Positions 1 through 8,191 are shown, numbered from the stretch's first letter. The stretch: DNA of 20,014 bases from JBMYTN01 sp049604415 (GCA_049604415.1 JBMYTN010000063.1:1-20014); one strand, 5' to 3'. The notes: generated by a model from the sequence alone, not told the origin. Numbers and translations are program-made.

Positions 1-354
1 TTCAATCGCCAGCGCCGTCATGTCGGAGACATGCATCCGCATGGGGCTTGGCTTTCGGGGGCATGTGCCCCCGGACCCGCAGTCGCGCGCCTTGGGGACT
101 CTTTTTACCCTCCCGGAATGCGGGGCGCCCGAGCCTTGTGGGGTCGGAATTAAGGGCGCTTCCATAAATTCTATTTGCTACTTCAACCCTGTTGTATCGA
201 GAGAACGGTAGCGGTCAGCGTTGCTACCATAACCTCGCGCAACCTGACCCCTGCTGGGAAGCATGAGGGCTCCAGGCCCTGCCTGGCTGGGAAGCATTGG
301 GGGTCCGGGCACTGCCCGGCTGGGAAGCATCGGGGTTCCAGGTCCTTGCCTGGG
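1..354 (+). repeat. Composite palindromic repeat, copy A (may extend past the window start)
   Basis: A non-coding repeat whose partner lies in inverted orientation at 15996-16183. The first module carries a perfect palindrome CATGTC-GGA-GACATG (19-33) and a hairpin CGGGGGC-ATGT-GCCCCCG (56-73). The second module, from 253, begins with the 12-mer GCTGGGAAGCAT, which also occurs in copy B. The two copies share both modules in the same order; the intervening 150 bp are much less alike. A further hairpin, GGTAGC/GCTACC, sits at 207-228. The first 35 bases differ from copy B at a single position, and a 20-base block (GCATGGGGCTTGGCTTTCGG) is identical. Because similarity starts at the first bases, the left boundary may lie outside the window. 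Confidence 0.85.
253..354 (+). repeat. Three 33-bp tandem units, each a conserved 12-mer plus a hairpin
   Basis: GCTGGGAAGCAT starts at 253, 286 and 319, an exact 33-bp period. Each copy is followed by a 7-nt linker and then a 6-bp hairpin: CCAGGC/GCCTGG (272-286), CCGGGC/GCCCGG (305-319), and CCAGGT/GCCTGG with one G-U pair (338-353). The stem sequences differ between units but stay complementary. The last G of the first two hairpins is also the first base of the next unit. A single unit with the same 7-nt linker and another stem, CCAGCG/CGCTGG, occurs on the - strand at 15996-16030. Confidence 0.88.
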
Positions 355-707
355 TTTGAGAGTGGTTGGCGCGGTAAATTCTTTTAACTTTTTTTGCGCG
401 GGCCTGCCCAACAAAGCAGCAGCTTCTGGGGGTGATCCAAGCAAGATTAGGGAGTCTTGATGGGATATCTCAGATAAACAAACTATATCAATGCCTTAAA
501 GGAAAGGCGGATTTGGCATTTAGTTCGTTCTAGAAACGGTTTAGCCCCTTTCGCGTCAACACTTTTTCAACGATAATTGGGGTATTGATAATCCGCGTGT
601 GGTTACTCACCCTCTGGTCCCGGAAGAAGAATTTCTGGGGGTGGCCAGGGTGGACCGGGTGCCAAAGTCGCATCGCAATCCCTTGGTGGATAGGATCGAT
701 CGGTTCA
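355..707. other. Non-coding region upstream of flbT
   Basis: No gene is supported here. The stretch is less GC-rich than its surroundings and contains a T-rich tract (about 380-395), a small hairpin GCCTT/AAGGC (493-508), a sigma-54-like element (513-529) and a weaker sigma-70-like pair, TTTTCA (564-569) and GATAAT (587-592), with 17-bp spacing. An open frame runs from 585 into flbT, but its first 41 residues are Trp-rich and do not resemble the FlbT family, so they are treated as leader. Confidence 0.6.
513..529 (+). promoter_or_regulatory. Candidate sigma-54 promoter for the flbT operon
   Basis: The sequence TTGGCATTTAGTTCGTT has a strong -24 element (TTGGCA) and a weak -12 element (TTCGT where TTGCW is the consensus). 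It resembles the better element upstream of flgI (TTGGCAC...TTCGCA), with GG at the same spacing from the -12 dinucleotide. Transcription would start near 540, leaving a leader of about 170 nt before flbT. The imperfect -12 keeps confidence low; the sigma-70-like pair at 564-592 is an alternative. Confidence 0.35.
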
Positions 708-1154
708 ATGCCCCTTAAGGTTACACTCAAGCCGAACGAAAAAATCCTGGTGGGAACGGCAGTGATCGCCAATGGTCCGGCCAAGTCCGAACTGGTGATC
801 CTCAATCGGGTACCGGTTCTGCGCCAGAAGGATATCATTACCGAGGAGCAGGCCGACACGGTCGCAAAGAAACTCTATTTTGCGATCTTGAACATGTATG
901 TGGCGCCGGAGCGGGAAAAGGATTTTCACAATCTGTATTTCCTGTTGCTGCGCCAATTGATCCTGATGCCCATCGATGCCGAGGGGATCGATCTGATGGT
1001 GGAGGCCTCGCAGTGCATCATCGCCGGTGACCATTATCGGGCGCTGAAGGTTTGCAGAAGGCTAATCGACTACGAAGCGGAGGTTCTCAAAAATGGTCAA
1101 GGATCAGATCCGGGCCTATCAACAGTCCCAGAAGGCGAATCTGAGCCCGCGTGA
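708..1154 (+). CDS. flbT: FlbT, flagellin synthesis regulator
   Basis: A protein of 148 residues that starts MPLKVTLKPNEKI, closely matching the start of known FlbT proteins, and continues with the family pattern VLRQKDII and a C-terminal YRALKVCRRLIDYE helix. In Caulobacter, FlbT is a cytoplasmic regulator that acts on flagellin mRNA through its 5' untranslated region and couples flagellin translation to hook completion. The ATG at 708 was chosen by this family match; upstream there is only a weak AGGA (692-695). The last 20 residues are variable and overlap the beginning of flaF in another frame. No flagellin gene lies in the window, so the targets must be elsewhere. It is the first gene of the + strand operon. 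Confidence 0.93.
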   Translation: MPLKVTLKPNEKILVGTAVIANGPAKSELVILNRVPVLRQKDIITEEQADTVAKKLYFAILNMYVAPEREKDFHNLYFLLLRQLILMPIDAEGIDLMVEASQCIIAGDHYRALKVCRRLIDYEAEVLKNGQGSDPGLSTVPEGESEPA

Positions 1155-1467
1155 AGTGGAGGCCATGGCCTTTACCAAAGCAGCGGTGATGATGGATGAC
1201 GCCAAATCGAAGTCGGATGACAAAGCCGCCTTCACCCAGGCCCTGCGGTTTAACCACCTGCTCTGGACCATCATCCAGGCTGACATCACCGAGCCGCAGA
1301 ACACCCTGCCGCCGGAGCTGAAAGCCAACATTATGAGCTTGTCGATTTTCGTCGATAAGCAAACCACCTCGGCCCTGCGCTCTGGCGATGTGTCGAAGCT
1401 GGATGCGTTGATCAACATCAATCGCAATCTGGCCGCCGGTCTGCGCAGCGATCCGGGAACCGGTTGA
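1093..1467 (+). CDS. flaF: FlaF, flagellar biosynthesis regulator
   Basis: A helical protein of 124 residues with the FlaF family hallmarks: an N-terminal AYQ segment, the SPREVEA motif (about residues 18-24), and a central region ending in LWTIIQADI. FlaF works with FlbT as the positive counterpart in flagellin production and assembly in alphaproteobacteria, in the cytoplasm. The start is well supported by GGAGG at 1079-1083, nine bases before the ATG, although this places the first 62 bp inside flbT. The overlap implies translational coupling. The order is flbT then flaF. The downstream glycosyltransferase gene follows after 21 bp. Confidence 0.9.
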   Translation: MVKDQIRAYQQSQKANLSPREVEAMAFTKAAVMMDDAKSKSDDKAAFTQALRFNHLLWTIIQADITEPQNTLPPELKANIMSLSIFVDKQTTSALRSGDVSKLDALININRNLAAGLRSDPGTG

Positions 1468-1488
1468 TCCTGATCCGGGTCTGCGCCC

Positions 1489-4338
1489 GTGTCCTCCCCT
1501 GAGACCGCCCCAGCGTCGACGTCTGCCCCAGCGGGTCAGGCGTCGTCCGATGAAGTGCTCATCGCCGCCCCGTTGGTGGATGAGGCCCGGCGGCGCTTGG
1601 CAGAGGGCGACAGTTTCACAGCCGAGACCTTGCTTGAGCTGCATCTGGGCCGCCATGGTGATGATCCGGCGGCCTTGTTGGTGCAAGCCGATCTGTTCCT
1701 GGCCACCGACCGGGGTGACCAGGCCCAGGATGTGCGGCGGCGTGTGCTGCAGCATTTGCCGGGGCTTCTGGAAGCCCTCTCCCCCCTGTGTGACCATCTG
1801 ATTGCCAATGGCCAGCGCGACGAGGCCATTGCCCTGCTGGACCGGGCGCTTGCGGTGCGGTCTGAGGATTCGGCGCTGTGGATCTGGCAGGCTGCCCTGT
1901 TGCGGGATGCCGGGGCCTTGGACCGGGCCTTGGCTGCTGCCACCCATGCCTTGACCTTGGCCCCGGAGAGCGGGCAAGGCCATCGCATGGTCGCCACCAT
2001 TCATCTGGCGGGCGAGGATTTTGCCGCTGCAGAGGCTGCGGTGTCCCAGGCCGTCAATGCCGATCCGGGTGATGCGGATTCCTGGAACCTGTTGGGGGTG
2101 ATCCGGATCAAAACCGGCAACCGGACCGGTGCGCGCCGGGCCTATCAGCGCGCCTTGGCCGCTGCGCCCGATCGTCCGCAGGCCCATAACAATCTGGGCA
2201 ATCTGCTTTCGGGCCCTGGCAGCAGCGCCGATGAAAAAGCCCAGGCCGTCGATCAATTCCGCAAGGCCTTGGCCCTGGATCCGGGCTCGGCGGAAACCCA
2301 CCATAATCTTGGCTTGGTGCTGCGGGATCTGAACCGGTTTGACGAGGCTGTGACCCATGCGGCCCGGGCCTCCGAGCTGGATCCGGGCAATATTGCGGTG
2401 ATGAATGCCCATGCCAACAGCCTGCGGGCGTCGGGCGATCCGGAGCAGGCCGTGGCGGTGTTGTCCCAGGCCATTGCCTTGGCTCCGGAGGTCGCCGACA
2501 GCCATGGCAATCTGGCGCTGACCCATGTGGCGCGCAAAGACCGGGAGGCCGCAGAGGCCGCGTTCCGCGAGGCCGCAAGGCTGGCCCCGGACCGCCCGGA
2601 ATTTCCCGGCAATCTGGGCAGTTATCTGGTCGCCACCCATGCCCTGGACGAGGGCGAGGCGGTGCTGCGCCAAACCTTGGCTGACCATCCGAGCTATGTC
2701 CCAGCCCGGATCAATCTGGGCAATTGCCTGTATAAATGCACCCGGCTGGATGAAGCCCGCGATGTGTATGAGGAGGTCCTGAAATGGGACCCGACCAACT
2801 CCAAAGCACTCTCCAGCCTGGCGGTGATCCATTGGACCGCCTATCGCATGGTCGATGCGGAACGGATGTCCAAGCGTTCGCTGGCGCAAAACCCCGATGG
2901 CTTGGCGGAGTTGAACATCCATGCCTGCATCGCGCTGGATCTGGGCGAGCATGAGGAGGCGCGGCGCTGCTATCGTCAGATCATGACCCAGGGCGGCAAG
3001 GCCTTGGGCTCCTCCTATTGGAGCAATGCGATCTACACCTTGCATTACGGGGATTCCGTCGACAAGGCGGAGCTGTTTAAGGCCCATAGCGCCTTTGAGA
3101 CATTGTTTGGTGCCGGAGCGATGCAGCCCGGCGATCCGCATCGTCACAACCGGGATCCGGATCGGCGCTTGCGGATTGGTTATGTCTCACCGGATTTCCG
3201 TTTGCACTCGGTGGCCTATTTTTCCGCCCCGATTATTGGTGGCCATGACCGCAGCAAGGTCGAGGTCATTTGCTATGCCACCGGGGTCGAAACCGACAAA
3301 ATGACCGATCGCTTCAAGGCGGCGGCGGATGGCTGGCGGGATTTGGCCCCACTGTCGGTGGATGAGCAGGCCGATCTGCTCCGGGCCGATCAGGTCGATA
3401 TCCTGGTGGATTTGGCCGGGCATACGGGCGGCAATGCGCTGCCCTTATTCGCCCGCAAGCCCGCCCCGGTTCAGGTGACCTATTGCGGCTATCCCAACAC
3501 CACGGGCTTGGCGGCGATGGATTATCGGCTGGTGGATGCGGTGACGGATCCGGAGGGACCAGCGGCCGACCCAATGGCCGAGATGCCTTGCCGCTTGCCG
3601 GGCAGTTTTTTGGTCTTTCGCCCTGCGGAAGGCTTGGCCGACCCGCTGCCGCCACCGGTTCAGACCAAAGGCCATGTCACCTTCGGCTCCTTCAACAACA
3701 TCGCCAAGGTCGGGCGGCGCACGGTCGAGGCCTGGGCGGAAATCCTGCGCCGGGTGCCCAATGCCCGGCTGTGTCTGAAGGGTAAAGTGCTGCGGGATCC
3801 GGAGACCAAGGACCGGATTTCCCAACGTTTGCAAACCCTTGGACTGGATTTGGACCGGGTCGATCTGATCGCCTATGCCAAGAATCTGCGCACTCATATG
3901 GCGCTCTATGGCGATATCGATTTGGCGTTGGACACCTTCCCCTATAATGGCACCACCACCACCTTCGAAGCCCTGTGGATGGGCGTCCCGGTGCTGTGCC
4001 TGCGCGGGGATCGGCATATGGCCCGGGTTGGGGCCTCGATCCTGACCCATGTCGGCCTGGACGAGGATTTCCTGGCCGAAAGCGAACAGGATTATGTGGA
4101 TCGCGCCGTGGCCTTGGCGGCGGATCCGGAACGGATGTCCCGGCATCGCTTTACCTTGCGGGCGCGCATGCAGCAGGCCTCGATCATGGACGAGCCCCGC
4201 TTTGTCGCTGGCCTGGAAGATGCCTATCGCCAGATGTGGCAGCGCTGGTGCGCCGGTCCGGAAACCCTGGAGTCTGTGCCCCTCGATCAAGGGGATTTGC
4301 AAGCCACCCTGGAGGCTGCGGTGGAACCCTGGCGGTGA
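1489..4338 (+). CDS. TPR-repeat protein O-linked glycosyltransferase (OGT/SPINDLY type, GT41-like)
   Basis: A protein of 949 residues. Roughly residues 28-540 are tandem tetratricopeptide repeats with typical A..P....AHNNLGN patterns. A GT-B catalytic region follows, with IGYVSPDFRLH (563-573, including the conserved His), QVTYCGYPNTTG, FNNIAKV (735-741, Lys740 matching the nucleotide-binding Lys of OGT) and LDTFPYNGTTTT (NGTT at 820-823). This is the architecture of protein O-GlcNAc transferases and of FlmG-type flagellin glycosyltransferases, in which the TPRs recruit the substrate. Its position after flbT-flaF suggests that flagellin is the acceptor, which is inference; the sugar cannot be read from sequence. 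The start is a GTG without a clear ribosome binding site, so the first 20-25 Ser/Pro/Ala-rich residues are uncertain. The stop overlaps the next gene by GTGA. Confidence 0.9.
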   Translation: MSSPETAPASTSAPAGQASSDEVLIAAPLVDEARRRLAEGDSFTAETLLELHLGRHGDDPAALLVQADLFLATDRGDQAQDVRRRVLQHLPGLLEALSPLCDHLIANGQRDEAIALLDRALAVRSEDSALWIWQAALLRDAGALDRALAAATHALTLAPESGQGHRMVATIHLAGEDFAAAEAAVSQAVNADPGDADSWNLLGVIRIKTGNRTGARRAYQRALAAAPDRPQAHNNLGNLLSGPGSSADEKAQAVDQFRKALALDPGSAETHHNLGLVLRDLNRFDEAVTHAARASELDPGNIAVMNAHANSLRASGDPEQAVAVLSQAIALAPEVADSHGNLALTHVARKDREAAEAAFREAARLAPDRPEFPGNLGSYLVATHALDEGEAVLRQTLADHPSYVPARINLGNCLYKCTRLDEARDVYEEVLKWDPTNSKALSSLAVIHWTAYRMVDAERMSKRSLAQNPDGLAELNIHACIALDLGEHEEARRCYRQIMTQGGKALGSSYWSNAIYTLHYGDSVDKAELFKAHSAFETLFGAGAMQPGDPHRHNRDPDRRLRIGYVSPDFRLHSVAYFSAPIIGGHDRSKVEVICYATGVETDKMTDRFKAAADGWRDLAPLSVDEQADLLRADQVDILVDLAGHTGGNALPLFARKPAPVQVTYCGYPNTTGLAAMDYRLVDAVTDPEGPAADPMAEMPCRLPGSFLVFRPAEGLADPLPPPVQTKGHVTFGSFNNIAKVGRRTVEAWAEILRRVPNARLCLKGKVLRDPETKDRISQRLQTLGLDLDRVDLIAYAKNLRTHMALYGDIDLALDTFPYNGTTTTFEALWMGVPVLCLRGDRHMARVGASILTHVGLDEDFLAESEQDYVDRAVALAADPERMSRHRFTLRARMQQASIMDEPRFVAGLEDAYRQMWQRWCAGPETLESVPLDQGDLQATLEAAVEPWR

Positions 4339-6080
4339 GCATACCCCCGCCGCGTTTTCGTCAGGCCGCCTTGTTCCTGGATGCGGGCATGCTGGAGGCC
4401 GCGCGGGACACCCTTGGTCCTTTGCGTCCCGAAGATCCCGGCGACCCGCTGTTCTCCCTGTGGTGCCGTCTGATGGCCCGCAGTGAACGCGATCCCCTCC
4501 TGGCCATCGCCCAACTGCGCGCGGCCGAGGATCAGGGCGACCCGGATCTGCTCAATGATCTGGCGTTGCGGCTCATCGAGCGTGGTCAGGAGAGCGCCGC
4601 ACAATCCCTGCTGGACCGCCTGCTGAACCTTGCGCCCGATCATGGCCCGGCGCGGCACAATCGGGGTCGGATGGGCTTGGCCCGTTTGGAGACGGGGGAC
4701 GGATCAGGGCTGGAATCGGTGCTCGACGATCTGCAGCAAGCTGCGGTGGCGCTGCCGGATCAGGCCGATATCTGGGCCGATCTGGGCCACGCCCATAAAT
4801 TGGCCGGGAATTTTACTGCCGCATTGGAGGTATTGGACCGAGCGACAGGAGTGGCTCCGGACCGGGCCGATCTCTGGGATGCCTTGGGCGGTGCGGCCCT
4901 GGCGGCGGACGCGCCGATCCAAGCGGTAATGGCGTTTGAAAAGGCCGTGGGCTGTGCGCCGGACCGGGTGGAGAGCTGGGCCAATCTGGCCGCCGCGCGC
5001 ATTGAACTTCGGGATCTTGCTGGGGCGGACCAGGCCTGCGAGTCAGCCTTGTCCCTCGCCCCGGAGGATCCGGGCAGTCGGGTCAATCGGGCCTTTGTTG
5101 ATTGCTTGCGCGGGCAGTATGGCCGGGGCCTGGTCGACTATGCGTGGCGCTGGCAGACCGCTGAATTCCAGCAGAGTTATGCCCCGGTCGCGGCCCCTTG
5201 TTGGACCGGGGACGGGCCGGTGCCCGGACCGCCGGAGCACCCCTTGCTGATCCGGTTTGAACAAGGCTTTGGCGATCAGATCATGGCGGTCCGCTTTGTT
5301 GGGCCCTTGCTGGATCGGCTGGCGACGCAGGATCCGGATCGCAGGGTGATTTTGGAATGCCACCCGGCCCTGCATCGCTTGTTCGCGGCCTCTTTGCCCT
5401 TAGATCCGGACCGTTTGATCCTGCTGCCGATGGGGCCGCCACCACCGCCGGTGGCCGCCTGGATCGGGGCGTTGGACCTGGCCCGGCCCTTGGGGCTCGA
5501 CGACCGCTGTTTGGTGCCGGGACCGATGCCATGTCTGTCGCCACCGGAAGACCGCTTGCCGGAGGCGCTGCAGACATTCCTGGACCAGGGTCCGGCTGTG
5601 GGCGTCGCCTGGGTGGGCAAGCCGAAGCCAAAGAACCGGTCCTGTCCTGCCGAGATGCTGATCCCGGCCTTGCTGGCCGCTGGTCTGCGGGTGGTGTCCT
5701 TGCAGACCGGACCCCCTGCCGCCGCGCTCAATCCAGCATGGGATCGGACGGGCGAAGCCTTGTTTGACGCCGGTCCTTTGTTGCAAGATTTTGCCAGCAC
5801 GGCGGCGGTGATGGCGCGGCTGTCCGCCGTGGTTTCGGTCGACACTGCCGTGGCCCATTTGGCCGGGGCGCTGGGGCGACCGGTGTCTATTCTTCTGGTC
5901 GAAGCGCCGGATTGGCGCTGGGGGGCAGTCGGCGATCGCTGTGCCTGGTATCCGACTGCGCGGCTGTATAGACGCCCAGAGCGCAACCAGGCGGCCTGGG
6001 CGGATCCCATTGCCGCCCTGGTCAGAGCGTTGCGCACGGACCCGTTGCATGGGGGCTTTGGCGATGCCTCCCGCGCTTAA
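4335..6080 (+). CDS. TPR protein with C-terminal ADP-heptose-transferase-like (GT9-like) domain
   Basis: A protein of 581 residues. Residues about 15-280 form TPR helices. From about 300 a GT-B-type region begins with LLIRFEQGFGD (304-314), the usual QGxGD loop of TPR proteins with a GT9-like domain. It continues with VGVAWVGKPKPKNRS, SVDTAVAHLAGALGRP (DTAVAH at 503-508) and a PDWRWG...WYPTARLYR segment. These motifs place it near heptosyltransferase-like enzymes; donor and acceptor are unknown. The GTG start at 4335 overlaps the previous stop as GTGA, which implies translational coupling; no upstream extension is needed, because the open frame before it is antisense-like low-complexity sequence. 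Pairing with the OGT-type gene suggests both act in the same glycosylation pathway, probably of the flagellum. Confidence 0.85.
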   Translation: MSIPPPRFRQAALFLDAGMLEAARDTLGPLRPEDPGDPLFSLWCRLMARSERDPLLAIAQLRAAEDQGDPDLLNDLALRLIERGQESAAQSLLDRLLNLAPDHGPARHNRGRMGLARLETGDGSGLESVLDDLQQAAVALPDQADIWADLGHAHKLAGNFTAALEVLDRATGVAPDRADLWDALGGAALAADAPIQAVMAFEKAVGCAPDRVESWANLAAARIELRDLAGADQACESALSLAPEDPGSRVNRAFVDCLRGQYGRGLVDYAWRWQTAEFQQSYAPVAAPCWTGDGPVPGPPEHPLLIRFEQGFGDQIMAVRFVGPLLDRLATQDPDRRVILECHPALHRLFAASLPLDPDRLILLPMGPPPPPVAAWIGALDLARPLGLDDRCLVPGPMPCLSPPEDRLPEALQTFLDQGPAVGVAWVGKPKPKNRSCPAEMLIPALLAAGLRVVSLQTGPPAAALNPAWDRTGEALFDAGPLLQDFASTAAVMARLSAVVSVDTAVAHLAGALGRPVSILLVEAPDWRWGAVGDRCAWYPTARLYRRPERNQAAWADPIAALVRALRTDPLHGGFGDASRA

Positions 6081-7266
6081 GATTTCTAATCGGGAGGCCC
6101 GGCGTCTTTGGCTGGCGGCCCAGGGCCTTGCGGCCAATCCGACCGGCGCGCTCGACCTTGATGCGGTGATCAAGCGGCTTGGCTTTGTCCAGCTCGACAC
6201 CATCCAAGTGGTGGCCCGGGCCCATCACCACATCCTCTGGAGCCGCAATCAGAGCTATCGCGAGCCGATGCTGGATCGGTTTATGCGCCAGGACCGGGGG
6301 GTGTTTGAACATTTCACCCATGATGCTTCGGTCATCCCGATGGCGTTTTATCCGGTCTGGCAGGGCCAATTCCAACGGATGGAGGCCAAGACCCGGAAGC
6401 GGGGCTGGCACCAATCCATGGCCAAGGCCGGGGGGCTGGAAGTCCTGATCGAGCGGCTCCGGGCCGAAGGGCCGCTCTGCACCCGGGATTTTGACACCAA
6501 GATTGCCGGACCGAAAAAAATGTGGGCCCGCCCGCCGCATAAAATGGGGTTGGATTATTTGTGGTATTCCGGCGTGGTCTCGACCGCTTTTCGGGACGGG
6601 TTCACCAAGTTTTACGACCTGTCCGAACGGATCATTCCAGCGCCCCTTCGGTCGGCGTCGGTGCCGCGCGCCGAACAGATCGACTGGCTGTGTCACGGCG
6701 CGTTGCAGCGCTTGGGCTTTGGCAGCCCGGGGGATGTGCAGCGGTTTTGGGACGCGGTGGAGAGTGCCGAGGTCAAAGCCTGGATCGAGGCCCAGGGAGC
6801 GCGTCTGGTGCCCGTCGAGGTCGAAGGGGCCGACCGGTCCTGGCGATCCGCCTTTGCCTTGGCGGATATCGAAACCCGCCTGGCCGACACGCCCGCGCCG
6901 ACCAGCCGCTTGCGGATCCTGAACCCGTTTGATCCGTTGATCCGGGATCGCAAACGGCTCAGCCATTTGTTCGGCTTTGACTACACCGTGGAAATGTTCC
7001 TGCCCGCCGCTCAGCGCCGTTGGGGCTATTATGTCTATCCGCTACTGGAAGGGGATCGGTTCGTGGGGCGGCTCGAGGTCAAAGCGGAGCGCAAGACCGG
7101 GTTGCTCACCGTCTCCAAGCTCTGGGCGGAACCATCGGTGCAATGGACCACCGCCCGGCAAAAGAAGCTGGATAGCGAGCTAGACCGCATGGCCCGGTTT
7201 GTCGGTGTGGAGACGATCCGTTGGACCTGTTCGCGTCACCCGCTTTCAGGTCAAAGTCCTATTTGA
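6064..7266 (+). CDS. YcaQ-family winged-helix DNA glycosylase
   Basis: A protein of 400 residues, near the usual length for this family (E. coli YcaQ is about 410). It begins with a helix LKISNREARRLWLAAQGL and carries VQLDTIQVV, with Gln43-Leu-Asp45 matching the catalytic Q-x-D motif of YcaQ/AlkX enzymes. Family signatures HHHILWSR, a central KMGLDYLWYSGVV and a C-terminal ILNPFDPLIRDRKR follow. Characterised members unhook DNA interstrand crosslinks or excise alkylated bases. The ATG at 6064 follows GGGGG (6051-6055) with eight bases between and overlaps the preceding stop by 17 bp. Nothing links the protein to flagella except position; it may simply be a passenger at the operon end. Its 3' end overlaps the convergent glycosyltransferase gene by 8 bp. 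Confidence 0.85.
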   Translation: MPPALKISNREARRLWLAAQGLAANPTGALDLDAVIKRLGFVQLDTIQVVARAHHHILWSRNQSYREPMLDRFMRQDRGVFEHFTHDASVIPMAFYPVWQGQFQRMEAKTRKRGWHQSMAKAGGLEVLIERLRAEGPLCTRDFDTKIAGPKKMWARPPHKMGLDYLWYSGVVSTAFRDGFTKFYDLSERIIPAPLRSASVPRAEQIDWLCHGALQRLGFGSPGDVQRFWDAVESAEVKAWIEAQGARLVPVEVEGADRSWRSAFALADIETRLADTPAPTSRLRILNPFDPLIRDRKRLSHLFGFDYTVEMFLPAAQRRWGYYVYPLLEGDRFVGRLEVKAERKTGLLTVSKLWAEPSVQWTTARQKKLDSELDRMARFVGVETIRWTCSRHPLSGQSPI

Positions 7267-8191
7267 TCGGAAAGGGCTCTAACCCAGTGAAGCCGTCATA
7301 GGTCAGGCTGACCTCGCGCCGACCACCACCCCGAAGGGGCAGCGACAGAGGGGTGCTTTTTGACGCCGCATCGGTGCCATGCTGCACCAAATGAATGATA
7401 TGGATCGGGTCATGGGGCGGTTGTGGCTCCAGGAGCAAGCCGCTGTCCGGATCCAGCATCGGGGCGGCGCGACCCACCAACCAGTTATAGCGCGAGGGCA
7501 ACAGCCTGACCGCACCGTCCGGCTGTTGGCACAGCACCTCGTTCAAAGACACCTGTTCGATCAGCGGGGCCAAGCCGCGATTGTCAGCGGTGCAGCGTTC
7601 AAAGCGCGCCGTCATATGCTGATTCCAGGCCGCCCACACCGGAGAGCTGCTCGGCCCGCAAAAGGCTCCGCCATTGACGCAATCGGCGACCGCTTGGATC
7701 AGGGCGTCTTCGTCGGACAGGAATTGGCCATAGATCTGGCGCATCATCAGCATGCCTTCCAAGGCGTGCTGGCCAAAGCGGTCGGCATAGCAGCGATCAA
7801 ATTGCGGCACGCCGACGAACTGCGCGCCGGGATCCTGCAGCGCCTGCAAAAAGCCGTTTAGGGCCTCTGGTCCGGTGACCCAGGCATCCGCATCGATCCA
7901 GAACACGGTTTCGGCTTCGCAATACATCGGCAGATGGGGCCGTGACAGCAGGGCCTTCCACCAGGGTTGCAGATCCCAATGGGCGATGATCGCCGGGTCC
8001 AGATGCCAGTCCGGAACCACAATCCGCACGCCAAACCGGTTGATCATATGGTCGCGGATATCCGCATCCATGCCCAGATCGAGCACCACGATGGGCAGGT
8101 CGGGATGATGGGCGCGCAGGCTGGCCAGCAGGCCGCAGGTCAGCGGGGCAAAATTGTTTTCCGTGGCGGTGACGGCGGCCAAAGGGGTCAT
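7259..8191 (-). CDS. Putative GT-A-fold glycosyltransferase (GT8-like)
   Basis: A protein of 310 residues with no signal peptide or membrane segment. It begins LAAVTATENNFAPLTCGLL, a nucleotide-sugar-binding strand-helix pattern. It has VFWIDADAWV with Asp100-Ala-Asp102 as a probable metal-binding DxD motif, then NGGAF (173-177) in the position of the NxGxF acceptor loop, and a C-terminal YNWL...HIIHLVQHG resembling the metal-binding end of GT8 enzymes. The family assignment is inference from these motifs. It is the last gene of the flgI-flgL operon, directly after flgL, suggesting that it modifies a flagellar component. The ATG at 8191 is used; a TTG at 8206 is also possible, and neither has a convincing ribosome binding site. 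Confidence 0.7.
   Translation of the reverse strand: MTPLAAVTATENNFAPLTCGLLASLRAHHPDLPIVVLDLGMDADIRDHMINRFGVRIVVPDWHLDPAIIAHWDLQPWWKALLSRPHLPMYCEAETVFWIDADAWVTGPEALNGFLQALQDPGAQFVGVPQFDRCYADRFGQHALEGMLMMRQIYGQFLSDEDALIQAVADCVNGGAFCGPSSSPVWAAWNQHMTARFERCTADNRGLAPLIEQVSLNEVLCQQPDGAVRLLPSRYNWLVGRAAPMLDPDSGLLLEPQPPHDPIHIIHLVQHGTDAASKSTPLSLPLRGGGRREVSLTYDGFTGLEPFPIK

Noticed and set aside
20..211. Small open frame starting MSETC in repeat copy A (and a similar one in copy B at 16167 on the - strand)
   Set aside because: The shared start comes from the CATGTC palindrome of the repeat. The peptides diverge after about 15 residues and the repeat shows RNA/DNA-structure conservation rather than codon conservation.
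250..354. Possible CRISPR array from regularly spaced 12-mers
   Set aside because: Repeats are too short, the units adjoin directly, the spacers are hairpins related to one another, and there are no cas genes.
585..707. N-terminal extension of flbT starting at 585
   Set aside because: The added 41 residues are Trp-rich and unlike FlbT, whose family start is MPLK at 708.
1087..3147. Antisense open frame of 686 codons opposite the OGT-type gene
   Set aside because: Its translation is Gln/Gly/Arg-rich with no recognisable domain, and the opposite strand encodes clear TPR and GT motifs. Long antisense frames are common in GC-rich genes.
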